A DNA stretch of 64,000 nucleotides from Acidimicrobiaceae bacterium (GTDB taxonomy: Bacteria; Actinomycetota; Acidimicrobiia; Acidimicrobiales; Ilumatobacteraceae): the NCBI GenBank assembly GCA_020637295.1, contig JACJWF010000005.1, positions 172,191 to 236,190 of the forward strand. The letters are read 5' to 3'. Shown piece after piece: positions 8,613 through 16,495 of the stretch (the first letter of the stretch is position 1; each line of letters starts with the position of its first letter). Made by a program: the position numbers and the translations under genes. The notes beneath the pieces are model-generated. The model was given only the letters and a program-made list of their open reading frames with translations. It was not told the origin of the DNA and did not search any database.

Positions 8613-9155
8613 TCAGCCCAGCGCGGCCTCGATCGCGCCGGTCAGCGCCGGGTCGTCGGGCGTGGTGGAGGGGGCGAAGCGGGTGACCACCGCGCCGTCA
8701 CGGCCGATCAGGAACTTCTCGAAGTTCCACAGCACGTCGGGGTCCTCGTTGGTCGGGATGCCGAGGCCCTTCAGGCGCTCGCGCATGGCCTCCGGGTCGC
8801 CCTCGGCGTGCGGCTTGGTGGCGGTGAGCTCCGCGTACAGCGGGTGCTGGTCGTCGCCGGCCACGCTGATCTTGGAGAACAGCGGGAAGCTCACCGAGTA
8901 GTTGACGTTGCAGAACTCGGCGATCTCGTCGTCGGTGCCGGGCTCCTGCCCGAGGAAGTTGTTGGCGGGGAAGCCGAGGACCTCGAAGCCCTGGTCCTTG
9001 TAGTTGCGGTAGATCTGCTCCAGCGCCTCGTACTGGGGGGTGAGGCCGCACTTGGAGGCCACGTTCACCACCAGCAGCACCTTGCCGAGGTAGTCGTTCA
9101 GGGAGGTGGAGTCGCCGGTGATGGTGGTGAGGGGGATCTGCTGCAGGTCGCTCAT
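8613..9155 (-). CDS. Glutathione peroxidase family thiol peroxidase
   Basis: A 180-aa peroxidase that reduces hydroperoxides. The catalytic Cys is in VNVASKCGLTPQY (Cys, not selenocysteine). Other conserved parts are GFPANNFLGQEPG and the catalytic-Trp region VLWNFEKFLIGRDG. Actinobacteria lack glutathione, so the reductant is more likely thioredoxin or mycoredoxin. The ATG at 9155 (MSDLQQIPL) was preferred to an in-frame GTG at 9179; neither has a convincing SD. It converges with the MBL gene with only 5 bp between stops. Confidence 0.93.
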   Translation of the reverse strand: MSDLQQIPLTTITGDSTSLNDYLGKVLLVVNVASKCGLTPQYEALEQIYRNYKDQGFEVLGFPANNFLGQEPGTDDEIAEFCNVNYSVSFPLFSKISVAGDDQHPLYAELTATKPHAEGDPEAMRERLKGLGIPTNEDPDVLWNFEKFLIGRDGAVVTRFAPSTTPDDPALTGAIEAALG

Positions 9156-9290
9156 GGGGGGTGCCAACGCCTGCGACACCCGTCACATTCCCCGCGGTGC
9201 CCCCTCGGTTTCTGGGGCTGGATCTCGCCATCCGGCGAACTGGGGCTGGATCGTTGCGGGATGTGCGCGAATCCGGACCCCAGAACGGCG

Positions 9291-9953
9291 CTACTCGACC
9301 GGTGCCTTCCACGTGTTGAGGAACGTCACCTCGCTCGCCGGCCGTCGCGGCGCCGGGGTGAACGTGTCGCCGGTGAAGTAGCCGACCGCCAGCAGGCACA
9401 CCTGGGTGACCGACGACGGGATGCCGAGCAACTCGGCGATCTCCGCCTCGTACTCGAGGTGGAAGGTGGTCCAGGCGGAGCCGATGCCGCGGGCACGGGC
9501 GGCGAGCTGGAAGCTCCACACGCCGGGGAGGACCGAGCCGTAGTACGCAGCCGCCTGACCCTGCGACTGGTCCAACGGGGCGCGGTCCAGCCGCAGCGCC
9601 AGCACCAGCGCCGGCACCTCGTGGAGGTGGTCCACCAGGAAGTTGGCCGAGCTGATGACCCGCTGGCTGCGGTCGTCCAGGCGGAGCTCCGAGTTGGCGG
9701 CCAGGTACGGCCGGCCGACGTCGCCGAAGCGCGTGGCGATCGCCGCCTTCTTCGCCGCGTCGTCGATGATCATCCAGCGGTTGCGCTCCAGGTTGCCGCC
9801 CATCGGCGCGTGGTTGGCGACCTCGATGCACTCCAGCAGCACGTCGTAGGGCACGGGGCGGGTGAGGTCCAGGCGTTGGCGGACCTGCTTGGTGGTGGTC
9901 AGCAGGCGGTCGGTCTCGGCCAGATCGAAGCCGGTGGTCGGGTGCACGGTCAT
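9291..9953 (-). CDS. Nitroreductase family FMN oxidoreductase
   Basis: A 220-aa flavoprotein of the nitroreductase fold. It shows the N-terminal phosphate-binding region of the family (RPVPYDVLLECIEVANHAPMGGNLER, with N-R-W-M-I-I following) and a C-terminal glycine-rich FMN contact (CLLAVGYFTGDTF). Members reduce nitro-compounds, quinones or enones with NAD(P)H. Start at ATG 9953 (MTVHPTTGF); an in-frame start 18 bp further upstream is possible. It is divergent from the truncated SQOR gene. Confidence 0.9.
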   Translation of the reverse strand: MTVHPTTGFDLAETDRLLTTTKQVRQRLDLTRPVPYDVLLECIEVANHAPMGGNLERNRWMIIDDAAKKAAIATRFGDVGRPYLAANSELRLDDRSQRVISSANFLVDHLHEVPALVLALRLDRAPLDQSQGQAAAYYGSVLPGVWSFQLAARARGIGSAWTTFHLEYEAEIAELLGIPSSVTQVCLLAVGYFTGDTFTPAPRRPASEVTFLNTWKAPVE

Positions 9954-10026
9954 GCGGCCATTGTTGCCCAACCCGCCGACCGGGACTGCCGCCCGCCGGC
10001 CCGCGCCGTGGCGGAGGGGTTGCTAC

Positions 10027-10046
10027 CTATACCCGTATGGGTATAG
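10027..10046. promoter_or_regulatory. CsoR/CstR-like palindrome overlapping the start of the truncated SQOR gene
   Basis: Perfect 8-bp arms CTATACCC and GGGTATAG flank GTAT. AT-flanked C/G-tract palindromes of this form are the operator type bound by CsoR-family repressors, including persulfide-sensing CstR, which regulates sulfide-oxidation genes. The ATG of the downstream frame (10037) lies inside the palindrome, an unusual position for an operator. Confidence 0.55.
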
Positions 10047-11053
10047 TCTGTGCCGACGGTCACAGCGGGTTCGACCCGGACAACAAGCTCGTACGACTCG
10101 CCGACGACACCGAGGTCGGTTACGACGTGCTGGTGGTGGCGCCGGGCATCCAGCTCGACTGGGACCAGCTGCCGGGCGTGTCGGACACGCTGGGGCGCGA
10201 CGGCGTCTCGTCCAACTACGGCCTCGACCTGGCTCCCAAGACGTGGGACATGATCCGCGGCATGAAGAAGGGCACCGCGGTCTTCATGATGCCCGCCGGC
10301 CCGATCAAGTGCGCGGGCGCCCCGCAGAAGATCGCCTACCTGGCTGCCGACCACTGGCGCAAGCAGGGCGTGCTGAAGAACATCGAGATCGTCATGGCGC
10401 TGCCCACGCCCGGCATGTTCGGCGTGCCTGAGTTCGCCAAGGTGCTGGAGCAGGTGGTCACCCGGTACGGCATCGACGTCCGCTTCGAGACCGTCGTGTC
10501 GGAGGTCAAGCCGGACAGCAAGGAGCTCGTGCTGAAGAGCATGTCCGGCGACAGCACGTCCACCATCGGGTACGACTTCCTCCACGCAGTGCCGCCGCAG
10601 AGCGCGCCGAACTGGGTGAAGTGCAGCCCGCTGTCCATCCCCGGTGACGCCAAGGGCTGGGTGGACATCGACAAGAACACCATGCAGCACGTCCGCTACC
10701 CCGACGTGTTCGCGCTCGGCGACGCCGGCAGCAGCCCCAACTCGAAGACCGGGGCGGCCATCCGCAAGCAGGCGCCGGTCGTCGTGCAGAACGTCATCGA
10801 CCAGTTGAAGGGGCAGGAGATCAACCGCCACTACGACGGTTACGCGTCCTGCCCGATCGTGACGGCGCGCAACAAGATGCTGCTCGCCGAGTTCGACTAC
10901 ACGATGCGCCCGCACAAGACCGTCCCCCTGGTGAACACCCAGAAGGAGCGGTGGGACATGTACCTGCTGAAGCGCTACGGCCTGCCGTTCATGTACTGGC
11001 ACTTCCTGATGAAGGGCAAGGCGATGACCACGCCTGCCGCCTTCGGCAGCTGA
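10037..11053 (+). pseudogene. sqr: Sulfide:quinone oxidoreductase (SQOR type), N-terminally truncated
   Basis: The 338-aa frame resembles the mitochondrial-type SQOR family from about residue 90 of a full-length protein to the C-terminus. Both redox cysteines are kept: C92 in IKCAGAPQK and C272 in ASCPIVTA. The FAD-contact stretch YPDVFALGDAGSSPNSKTGAA and the C-terminal amphipathic membrane-binding region are also present. The N-terminal Rossmann segment with the first FAD-binding GxGxxG is absent. The frame begins abruptly at an ATG inside the CsoR-like palindrome, and an SD-like GGAGGGG is too far upstream (~18 nt). An internal deletion that joined operator to gene body is the simplest reading. 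A functional product is unlikely without FAD binding. An assembly join is the alternative. Confidence 0.75.
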
Positions 11054-11092
11054 GGCGGGCCACCCGCCGGGCCGCCACTACGGTGGCTCGCC

Positions 11093-11929
11093 ATGGAACT
11101 GAACAATCGGGTCGTGGTGATCACCGGCGGTGGGTCGGGCATCGGCGAGGCGCTGGCGCATGCTGCGCACGCCGAGGGGGCGCGTCACGTGGTCGTCGCC
11201 GACCTCCACGGGGCAGAGGCGTCGCGGGTGGCCGCAGCCATCGGTGGCACCGGCGTGGCGGTGGACGTGCGCGACGAGGCTGCCGTGCGCCGTCTGGTGG
11301 AGGACACCGAGGCCGCACACGGCCCGATCGACCTGTTCGTGTCCAACGCCGGCTTCGTGACGGCGGCCGGCCTGGAGGACTCCAACGACGCCATCCAGCG
11401 GATGTGGGAGGTCCACTGCATGGCCCACATCTACGCGGCCAGGGCCGTGGTGCCGTCGATGATCGCCCGTGGCGAGGGCTACCTGCTGAACACCGCCTCC
11501 GCTGCCGGGCTGCTGACCCAGATCGGGTCGATGTCGTACTCGATCACCAAGGCGGCCGCCGTGTCGCTGGCCGAGTGGCTGGCCATCACCCACCATCACC
11601 AGGGCATCCGGGTGTCGGTGCTGTGCCCCCAGGCGGTGGCCACCAACATCGTGGTCAACAGCCCGGACTGGGTGGGCGACGGCGACGGCGCGCTGGGCTC
11701 GGGCGTCGCGTCGGGCGACGGCGTGCTCTCGGCGGACGATGTGGCCCGCTGCTGCATCGACGCCATCCGCGAGGAGCGGTTCCTCGTGCTGCCCCACCCG
11801 GAGGTGCAGACCTACGTGGAGCGCAAGGCCACGGACCGCGACCGTTGGCTGGCCGGGATGCGCCGCTTCCAGACCGCGCTCCATCCCGATGGGGTGCTGC
11901 CCGGCGACGCGATGGCGCCGAAGGTGTAG
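11093..11929 (+). CDS. Short-chain dehydrogenase/reductase (classical SDR)
   Basis: A 278-aa NAD(P)-dependent oxidoreductase. Cofactor motif TGGGSGIG (~11-18), the NAG motif (SNAGFV ~85), a catalytic Ser in NTASAAGLL and the active site YSITK are all present. The Asp after beta-2 (VADLHG) suggests NAD preference. Substrate unknown. It starts 39 bp after the SQOR remnant at ATG 11093. Confidence 0.93.
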   Translation: MELNNRVVVITGGGSGIGEALAHAAHAEGARHVVVADLHGAEASRVAAAIGGTGVAVDVRDEAAVRRLVEDTEAAHGPIDLFVSNAGFVTAAGLEDSNDAIQRMWEVHCMAHIYAARAVVPSMIARGEGYLLNTASAAGLLTQIGSMSYSITKAAAVSLAEWLAITHHHQGIRVSVLCPQAVATNIVVNSPDWVGDGDGALGSGVASGDGVLSADDVARCCIDAIREERFLVLPHPEVQTYVERKATDRDRWLAGMRRFQTALHPDGVLPGDAMAPKV

Positions 11930-11945
11930 CCGGCGGGCCTGCCGG
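11930..11945. terminator. Small GC hairpin between convergent genes
   Basis: CCGGC and GCCGG arms (with inner complementarity) sit between the convergent stops of the SDR (11929) and VOC protein (11951). No T-tract. Possible bidirectional terminator. Confidence 0.35.
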
Positions 11946-11950
11946 GCTGC

Positions 11951-12325
11951 TCAGCCGGCGGCCTGGTGCAACTCCACCAGGTTGCCCGACGGGTCGTGCA
12001 GGAAGGACTGCCGGCTGGTGGCCACCGGCTTCGGGTCCGAGACCGTCACGCCCATGGCGCGGATGGCGGCGACGGTGGCGTCGAGCTCGGCCACCTGGAG
12101 GGCGAAGTGCTGCCCCTTGGCCTCCGGCGGTGGCAGCTCGATGAGATGGACCTGCTGACCGCCGGCGTTCAGCCAGGCGCCGGCGAAGCGGAAGTCCGGC
12201 CGGTCCGGGCGCACGGTGAAGCCGAGCACGTCGGTGTAGAAGGCGACCGCGGCGGCAGTGTCCGTGACGTTGATCGACACATGGTGGATGCCCAGCGGGG
12301 CGTGCGAGGCGTGCGGCGTGGCCAT
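11951..12325 (-). CDS. VOC/glyoxalase family protein
   Basis: A 124-aa single-domain vicinal-oxygen-chelate protein. The first metal-ligand position is in IHHVSINVTD and the last in DPSGNLVELHQ, with the mid-domain His in QHFALQV. The length matches a half-barrel that dimerises. Substrate unknown; lactoylglutathione-lyase-like and resistance-type members share this pattern. ATG 12325 was chosen; longer readings run into the upstream gene's shadow frame. Confidence 0.88.
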   Translation of the reverse strand: MATPHASHAPLGIHHVSINVTDTAAAVAFYTDVLGFTVRPDRPDFRFAGAWLNAGGQQVHLIELPPPEAKGQHFALQVAELDATVAAIRAMGVTVSDPKPVATSRQSFLHDPSGNLVELHQAAG

Positions 12326-12356
12326 CGCCGAAGTCTCGCAGGTGGTGGCGGCGCCG

Positions 12357-13208
12357 TCAGCCGAGCGGTGGTGCGTCGAACGTCTCGGCCAGCCCGTGCA
12401 CCATCCATGCGTGCGGTACTGGCACCTCCACGGGGAACGGCGCTCGCACGCTGAACGCCTCCAGCAGTTCGACAGCGTTGCCACGGAGGTGCATGTCGGC
12501 GTCGGCGTCGGCGCCCGCGGCCACGTGGACCCGGTCGGCACCGATCCGCACCGTGAACTCCACGTCGGGGCCGGCGGCCGTGACCGTGAAGGCGCCCGTG
12601 CGGGTGGAGCCGGCGTTGCGGGCGAGGGCCGGCCCGAGCGCTGCGGCATACCGCAGGCAGGCGGCCACTTCGTCCGGCTCGACCTCGGGGGCGATGCCCA
12701 GCGGGAGGAGAATGTCGCGCTCGTGGACCCAGGAGTCCCACAGGGCGTGGTGGGTGACGGCGCCGGCGGTGACGTGGCCGGGCGGGGCTTCGGCGAGGGT
12801 GGTCCATCCGCCGTCGGTTGCGTCGAGCGAGGCGATGACCCCCGCCAGTGCCTCGACACTGGCGGTGAACGACGCCGCCACCTCGGGGCCAGACTTCTCG
12901 GCCGCGCCGGCCACCATCTGGGCAGGGGTGGCCACCGGGTCGAACGTGGTGAGGAAGCGTGACGGTTCGCCCTGCAGCCCCGCCGAGAGGGCGAACGCCC
13001 AGAACCCGTTGGTGCTCTCGAGGTGGACCATCACGTCGCGCACCGTCCAGCCCTCGCACCGGCTCGGCGTGGCCCACTGGTCGTCCGTCAGGCCGGCCAA
13101 CAGACCCGCAACCCGGCGGCGCTGGCGGAGGGTCGGTGCGCCGATGGCCGCCGGGTCGCCATCCATCGTCAGCGGTTGGTCGGTGCCGTAGCGAGGAGCC
13201 AGTTGCAT
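12357..13208 (-). CDS. MDMPI/DinB-fold protein, maleylpyruvate isomerase family (mycothiol-dependent type)
   Basis: A 283-aa protein. The N-terminal MDMPI domain carries WATPSRCEGWTVRDVMVHL, the family hallmark (C-x-G-W-x-V-x-D-x-x-x-H), followed by helices with a second conserved His region (THHALWDSWVHERDILL) that helps bind a divalent metal. The C-terminal ~90 residues resemble an SCP2-like ligand-binding module (EFTVRIGADRV...ADMHLRGNAVELLEAF). Related enzymes use mycothiol as cofactor, fitting an actinobacterial host. Reaction unknown. ATG 13208. Confidence 0.87.
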   Translation of the reverse strand: MQLAPRYGTDQPLTMDGDPAAIGAPTLRQRRRVAGLLAGLTDDQWATPSRCEGWTVRDVMVHLESTNGFWAFALSAGLQGEPSRFLTTFDPVATPAQMVAGAAEKSGPEVAASFTASVEALAGVIASLDATDGGWTTLAEAPPGHVTAGAVTHHALWDSWVHERDILLPLGIAPEVEPDEVAACLRYAAALGPALARNAGSTRTGAFTVTAAGPDVEFTVRIGADRVHVAAGADADADMHLRGNAVELLEAFSVRAPFPVEVPVPHAWMVHGLAETFDAPPLG

Positions 13209-13266
13209 CCCGCCAGCCTCCCACGTTCCGCCGCCGATCCGAGCCGGCGGGTGGCAGGATGGCGGC

Positions 13267-13698
13267 GTGCCGCTGCCGCCCGCCCGCTACCTCGTCCGGG
13301 CCAAGGACCTGGTGGACCGCCGCTACGCCGAGCCGCTGACCGTGGCCCAGCTGGCGGAGGCCGCCCGCCTGTCGCCGGCGCACTTCTCCCGCGAGTTCCG
13401 CGCCGCGTTCGGCGAGCCGCCCCACCGCTACCTGCTGCGCCGGCGGTTGGAGCGCGCCGCCGCCATGCTGCGCACGACCGACCGCAAGGTCGCGGACATC
13501 TGCATGATGGTCGGGCTGACGTCGGTCGGGTCGTTCACCACCAGCTTCACCCGCATGTACGGCTGCTCGCCCACGGCGTACCGGGCGCAGTTTCCCGCCG
13601 CCAGCGCGCTGTCGCAGTTGCCGTGGTGCGTGCAACGGCGGGTGGGGCTGCCCCAACACCGCACGTTTCGAGAAGACGGGGCGGCGGCGGGTCCGTAG
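13267..13698 (+). CDS. AraC-family transcriptional regulator (DNA-binding domain only)
   Basis: A 143-aa protein that is almost all AraC DNA-binding domain. The first HTH is at ~20-65 (LTVAQLAEAARLSPAHFSREFRAAFG). The second is at ~80-115 (KVADICMMVGLTSVGSFTTSFTRMYGCSPTAYR). The usual ligand-binding N-domain is absent. GTG start at 13267. The next gene, 54 bp downstream, encodes a VOC protein. This compact AraC plus glyoxalase pairing recurs in actinobacteria, so the VOC gene is the likely target. Confidence 0.9.
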   Translation: MPLPPARYLVRAKDLVDRRYAEPLTVAQLAEAARLSPAHFSREFRAAFGEPPHRYLLRRRLERAAAMLRTTDRKVADICMMVGLTSVGSFTTSFTRMYGCSPTAYRAQFPAASALSQLPWCVQRRVGLPQHRTFREDGAAAGP

Positions 13699-13752
13699 CG
13701 TGCGCTCCACGGTTCGCCGCACGGCGGGCCGATGCGACCGAAAGGACCCCCG

Positions 13753-14178
13753 ATGATCACGATCGCCAGCACCCAGCTGTGGGTGCACGACCAGGACGAA
13801 GCTCTGGACTTCTACACCAAGAAGCTCGGCTTCGAAGTGCGCTCCGACGTCACCGTGCCGGAGCTCGGCAACTTCCGCTGGCTCACCGTGGGGCCGGCCG
13901 GGCAGGACAGCATCGACATCGTGCTGATGGCCATCCCCGGCGCCCCGATGTTCGACGACGAGACCCGCGGCAAGATCGCCGAGCTGATGGGGATGGGCTA
14001 CGCCGGCACCGTCTTCCTCACCACGGCCGACTGCCAGGCGTCCTACGAGGAGCTGCTGGCGCGTGGCGTGGAGTTCGTGGAGACGCCCGAGGTCCGCCCG
14101 TACGGCATCGACTGCGGCTTCCGCGACCCGTCCGGCAACCACCTCCGCCTGACCCAGGTGAATGCCGACTTCGGCTGA
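13753..14178 (+). CDS. VOC family protein (glyoxalase/dioxygenase superfamily)
   Basis: A 141-aa VOC protein with typical elements: WVHDQDEALDFYTKKLGFEVRSD at the N-terminus, GPAGQDSIDIVLM in the middle, and FRDPSGNHLRLTQV at the end. In the last motif the usual terminal Glu ligand is replaced (HLRLTQ), so metal catalysis may be lost; binding or resistance functions are possible. ATG 13753 has an AAAGGA SD; the frame to 13732 has no SD. It follows the AraC regulator. Confidence 0.88.
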   Translation: MITIASTQLWVHDQDEALDFYTKKLGFEVRSDVTVPELGNFRWLTVGPAGQDSIDIVLMAIPGAPMFDDETRGKIAELMGMGYAGTVFLTTADCQASYEELLARGVEFVETPEVRPYGIDCGFRDPSGNHLRLTQVNADFG

Positions 14179-14186
14179 CCAGCCCC

Positions 14187-14214
14187 GACCGGGCCCGCTC
14201 GGCTCGGCCCGGTC
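14187..14214 (+). terminator. GC-rich 9-bp hairpin after VOC gene
   Basis: GACCGGGCC (14187-14195) and GGCCCGGTC (14206-14214) are perfect inverted complements around a 10-nt loop, starting 9 bp after the VOC stop. No U-tract; a probable intrinsic-like or Rho-assisted end of the AraC-VOC unit. Confidence 0.5.
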
Positions 14215-14250
14215 CGGCGGGCAGTCGGACAGGTGATAGGGATGGCGTCC

Positions 14251-14664
14251 ATGAGCGACCCGAACGAGTTCAACCGTGGCGTCATCGCCGAGTTCCGTGC
14301 CAACGAAGGGAAGGTCGGCGGCCCCTTCGAGGGTGCCCCGATGATCCTCCTCACCCACAAGGGGGCCAAGAGCGGCAAGGAGTACACGACCCCGCTCGTG
14401 TACTCCCGGGACGGCGATGCCGTAGTGATCATCGCCTCCAAGGCCGGGGCGCCCGACGACCCGCAGTGGTTCCGCAACCTCGTCGCCAACCCGGACGTCA
14501 CCGTGGAGATCGGCACCGACCGCTTCGCCGCCCGTGCCCGGGTTGCCGAGGGTCCCGAACGCGACCGCCTCTACGACGCCCAGGCCGAGCTGATGCCCAA
14601 CTTCAAGGGGTACGCCGAGAAGACCACCCGGCGCATCCCCGTGGTGGTGCTCGACCGGGTCTGA
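14251..14664 (+). CDS. Deazaflavin (F420)-dependent nitroreductase family protein (Ddn-like)
   Basis: A 137-aa split-barrel protein of the Ddn family, which uses F420H2 to reduce diverse substrates. Family features: FNRGVIAEFRANEGKVGGPFEGAPMILLTHKGAKSG-type N-terminus, a T-T-P-L stretch, and PQWFRNLVANPDVTVEIG. ATG 14251 (MSDPNEF) was chosen because homologues begin near here; ATG 14242 or GTG 14233 remain possible. Its presence implies F420 in the host. Confidence 0.9.
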   Translation: MSDPNEFNRGVIAEFRANEGKVGGPFEGAPMILLTHKGAKSGKEYTTPLVYSRDGDAVVIIASKAGAPDDPQWFRNLVANPDVTVEIGTDRFAARARVAEGPERDRLYDAQAELMPNFKGYAEKTTRRIPVVVLDRV

Positions 14665-14716
14665 ACGCCCCGTCCCGGTCGGAGCCGGAGCGACGGCAGC
14701 CACCACAATGGGCCGC

Positions 14717-16273
14717 ATGACCGAGCGCCGGCCGAACGTCCTGTTCATCATCTGCGACCAGTTGCGCCACGACCACCTCGGCTTCGCCGGGAACGGGATC
14801 GTCCGCACGCCGAACATCGACGGCCTCGCCGCCCGCGGCATGGTCTACGACAACGCCTGGGTGGCCAACCCGGTGTGCATGCCCAACCGGTCGACGATCA
14901 TGACGGGCCGGCTGCCGTCGGCCCACGGCGTGATCTTCAACGACCGCAGCCTGGACTGGGGCGCGAACACACACGTCCGCACCTTCAGGAACGCCGGCTA
15001 CCGGACGGGCCTGTTCGGCAAGTCGCACCTTCAGCACGGCCTCAGCCGCAACGCCGTGCGGGCCATTCCCCGTGAGCCCGTGCAGGCGGACCCCTGGCCG
15101 GACGGATGGAACGACCTGGAGAACGCCGAGCTCTACGACGACGGCCTGCCGCCCTGGCCGGACGACTTCTACGGCTTCGACAAGGTCGAGCTGTCCATCG
15201 ACCACGGCTCGCGGGTCACCGGCCACCACCTCCGCTGGGCGTTGGAGCGGGGCGGGCGCTACGAGGACCTCGTGGTCCCGATGAGCGCCGAGTCGCCGGC
15301 GCTGCGCCGCAGCGACCGCTGGTGGCAGGTGTACCAGCCGCCCTACGGCCCGGAGCTGCACTCCACCACGTTCGTCACCGAGCGCACGGTCGCGTTCATC
15401 GAGGAGGCCGCCGCCCAGCAGCAGCCGTGGCTGGCCTGGGCCTCCTTCCCCGACCCGCACCACCCGATGGCCGTGCCGGGGGAGTGGTTCGACCGCCACG
15501 ACCCGGCCGACATGCCGCTGCCGGCCACCATCGACGACCCGCTGGACTACGCCCCGAAGTACCTGCGCTACCTCCGCCAACTCCCCGCCGACCGCCAGTT
15601 CACGTGGGTGTCCGCGTTCGGCGCAGTGGACCACGACCTCGTGCGCGAGGCCATCGCCGCCACGTACGGCCTGGTCGAGATGATCGACGACGGCATCGGC
15701 AGGATCCTCGCCACCGTCGACGCGCTGGGCCAGACCGACGACACGATCGTGGTCTTCACCGCCGACCACGGCGAGATGATGGGCGACCACGGCCTGATGC
15801 TGAAGGGCTTCATGCACTACCGCGGCACGTTGCAGGTACCGCTGGTGATCGCCGATCCGACCCAGCCGGCCGGCCGGACCGACTCGTTGGCGTGCTCGCT
15901 GGACCTCGGTTCCACCCTCCTCGACCTGGCCGGGCTGCCCGCCTACGACGGCATCCAGGGTGTGTCGCTGGCGCCGACCCTCGCCGATCCGTCGGCGACC
16001 GTCCGCGACCACCTGCTCATCGAGGACGACCTGCCGCCCGGCCTGGCCGCGCTGATGCGCACGCCGGACAAGACCCGCACCGTCATCACCGCCGACGGCA
16101 CCAAGTACACCCGCCACCGCAACGGCGACGACATGCTGTTCGACCTCCTGGCCGACCACGACGAGCTGCACCCGATCACCGCCGACGCGACCCGCCGTGC
16201 CCAGGCCGTCGACGTGCTCGCCTCCGCCGTCATCGAGGCCTCGGACTCCGCACGCGGCGCCCCCACCGGCTGA
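14717..16273 (+). CDS. Sulfatase (type I, formylglycine-dependent)
   Basis: A 518-aa hydrolase of the alkaline-phosphatase superfamily. The FGly signature CMPNRSTIMTGRLPS gives modifiable Cys54 and Arg58 (C-x-P-x-R). Metal ligands include the Asp in IICDQLRHDHLG (~13) and the late TADHGEMMGDHGL motif. No signal peptide is seen, so it is probably cytoplasmic. It needs a formylglycine-generating enzyme, which is not in this window. ATG 14717 was preferred to 14708. Substrate unknown (choline-sulfate, aryl or carbohydrate sulfates are possible). Confidence 0.93.
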   Translation: MTERRPNVLFIICDQLRHDHLGFAGNGIVRTPNIDGLAARGMVYDNAWVANPVCMPNRSTIMTGRLPSAHGVIFNDRSLDWGANTHVRTFRNAGYRTGLFGKSHLQHGLSRNAVRAIPREPVQADPWPDGWNDLENAELYDDGLPPWPDDFYGFDKVELSIDHGSRVTGHHLRWALERGGRYEDLVVPMSAESPALRRSDRWWQVYQPPYGPELHSTTFVTERTVAFIEEAAAQQQPWLAWASFPDPHHPMAVPGEWFDRHDPADMPLPATIDDPLDYAPKYLRYLRQLPADRQFTWVSAFGAVDHDLVREAIAATYGLVEMIDDGIGRILATVDALGQTDDTIVVFTADHGEMMGDHGLMLKGFMHYRGTLQVPLVIADPTQPAGRTDSLACSLDLGSTLLDLAGLPAYDGIQGVSLAPTLADPSATVRDHLLIEDDLPPGLAALMRTPDKTRTVITADGTKYTRHRNGDDMLFDLLADHDELHPITADATRRAQAVDVLASAVIEASDSARGAPTG

Positions 16274-16309
16274 CGACCTTCTCAACCGAATGGTTGACAC
16301 TCTGTGACG

Positions 16310-16378
16310 ACATGAGCCTGCAGGCCGTTTCAAGCACCTCTCCGTGCTGGAACGCGCCGGCCTGGTGGGCTTCAGGGG
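16310..16378 (+). pseudogene. Remnant of an ArsR-family HTH gene, frameshifted
   Basis: Translation of 16310-16333 gives DMSLQAVS. After a one-base shift, the next frame reads KHLSVLERAGLVGFRGAG and then a stop. Joined, these match the recognition-helix region of ArsR-type repressors (DMS-x-x-AVSKHL-x-VLE-x-AGLV). A single missing base in GTTTCAAGCACC separates the halves. It lies directly upstream of the RHS gene, in the 222-bp gap after the sulfatase. It appears to be a decayed fragment left at the edge of the island. Confidence 0.6.
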
Positions 16379-16495
16379 TGCTGGTTCGCCATCCCGGTGA
16401 TCACTGCGCTCAATGGAGTTCGTATCGCAACAGCATGGAGTCGCTCACGCGCTGACCCGCACTTTCCCTCCGTCCTGTGTGATTACTCTGCTCTC

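Noticed and set aside
12169..14841. An 890-codon minus-strand open frame
   Set aside because: It is a GC-bias shadow across several real genes (VOC, MDMPI, AraC, VOC, F420-type); its composition is low-complexity Arg/Pro/Gly and it has no family features.
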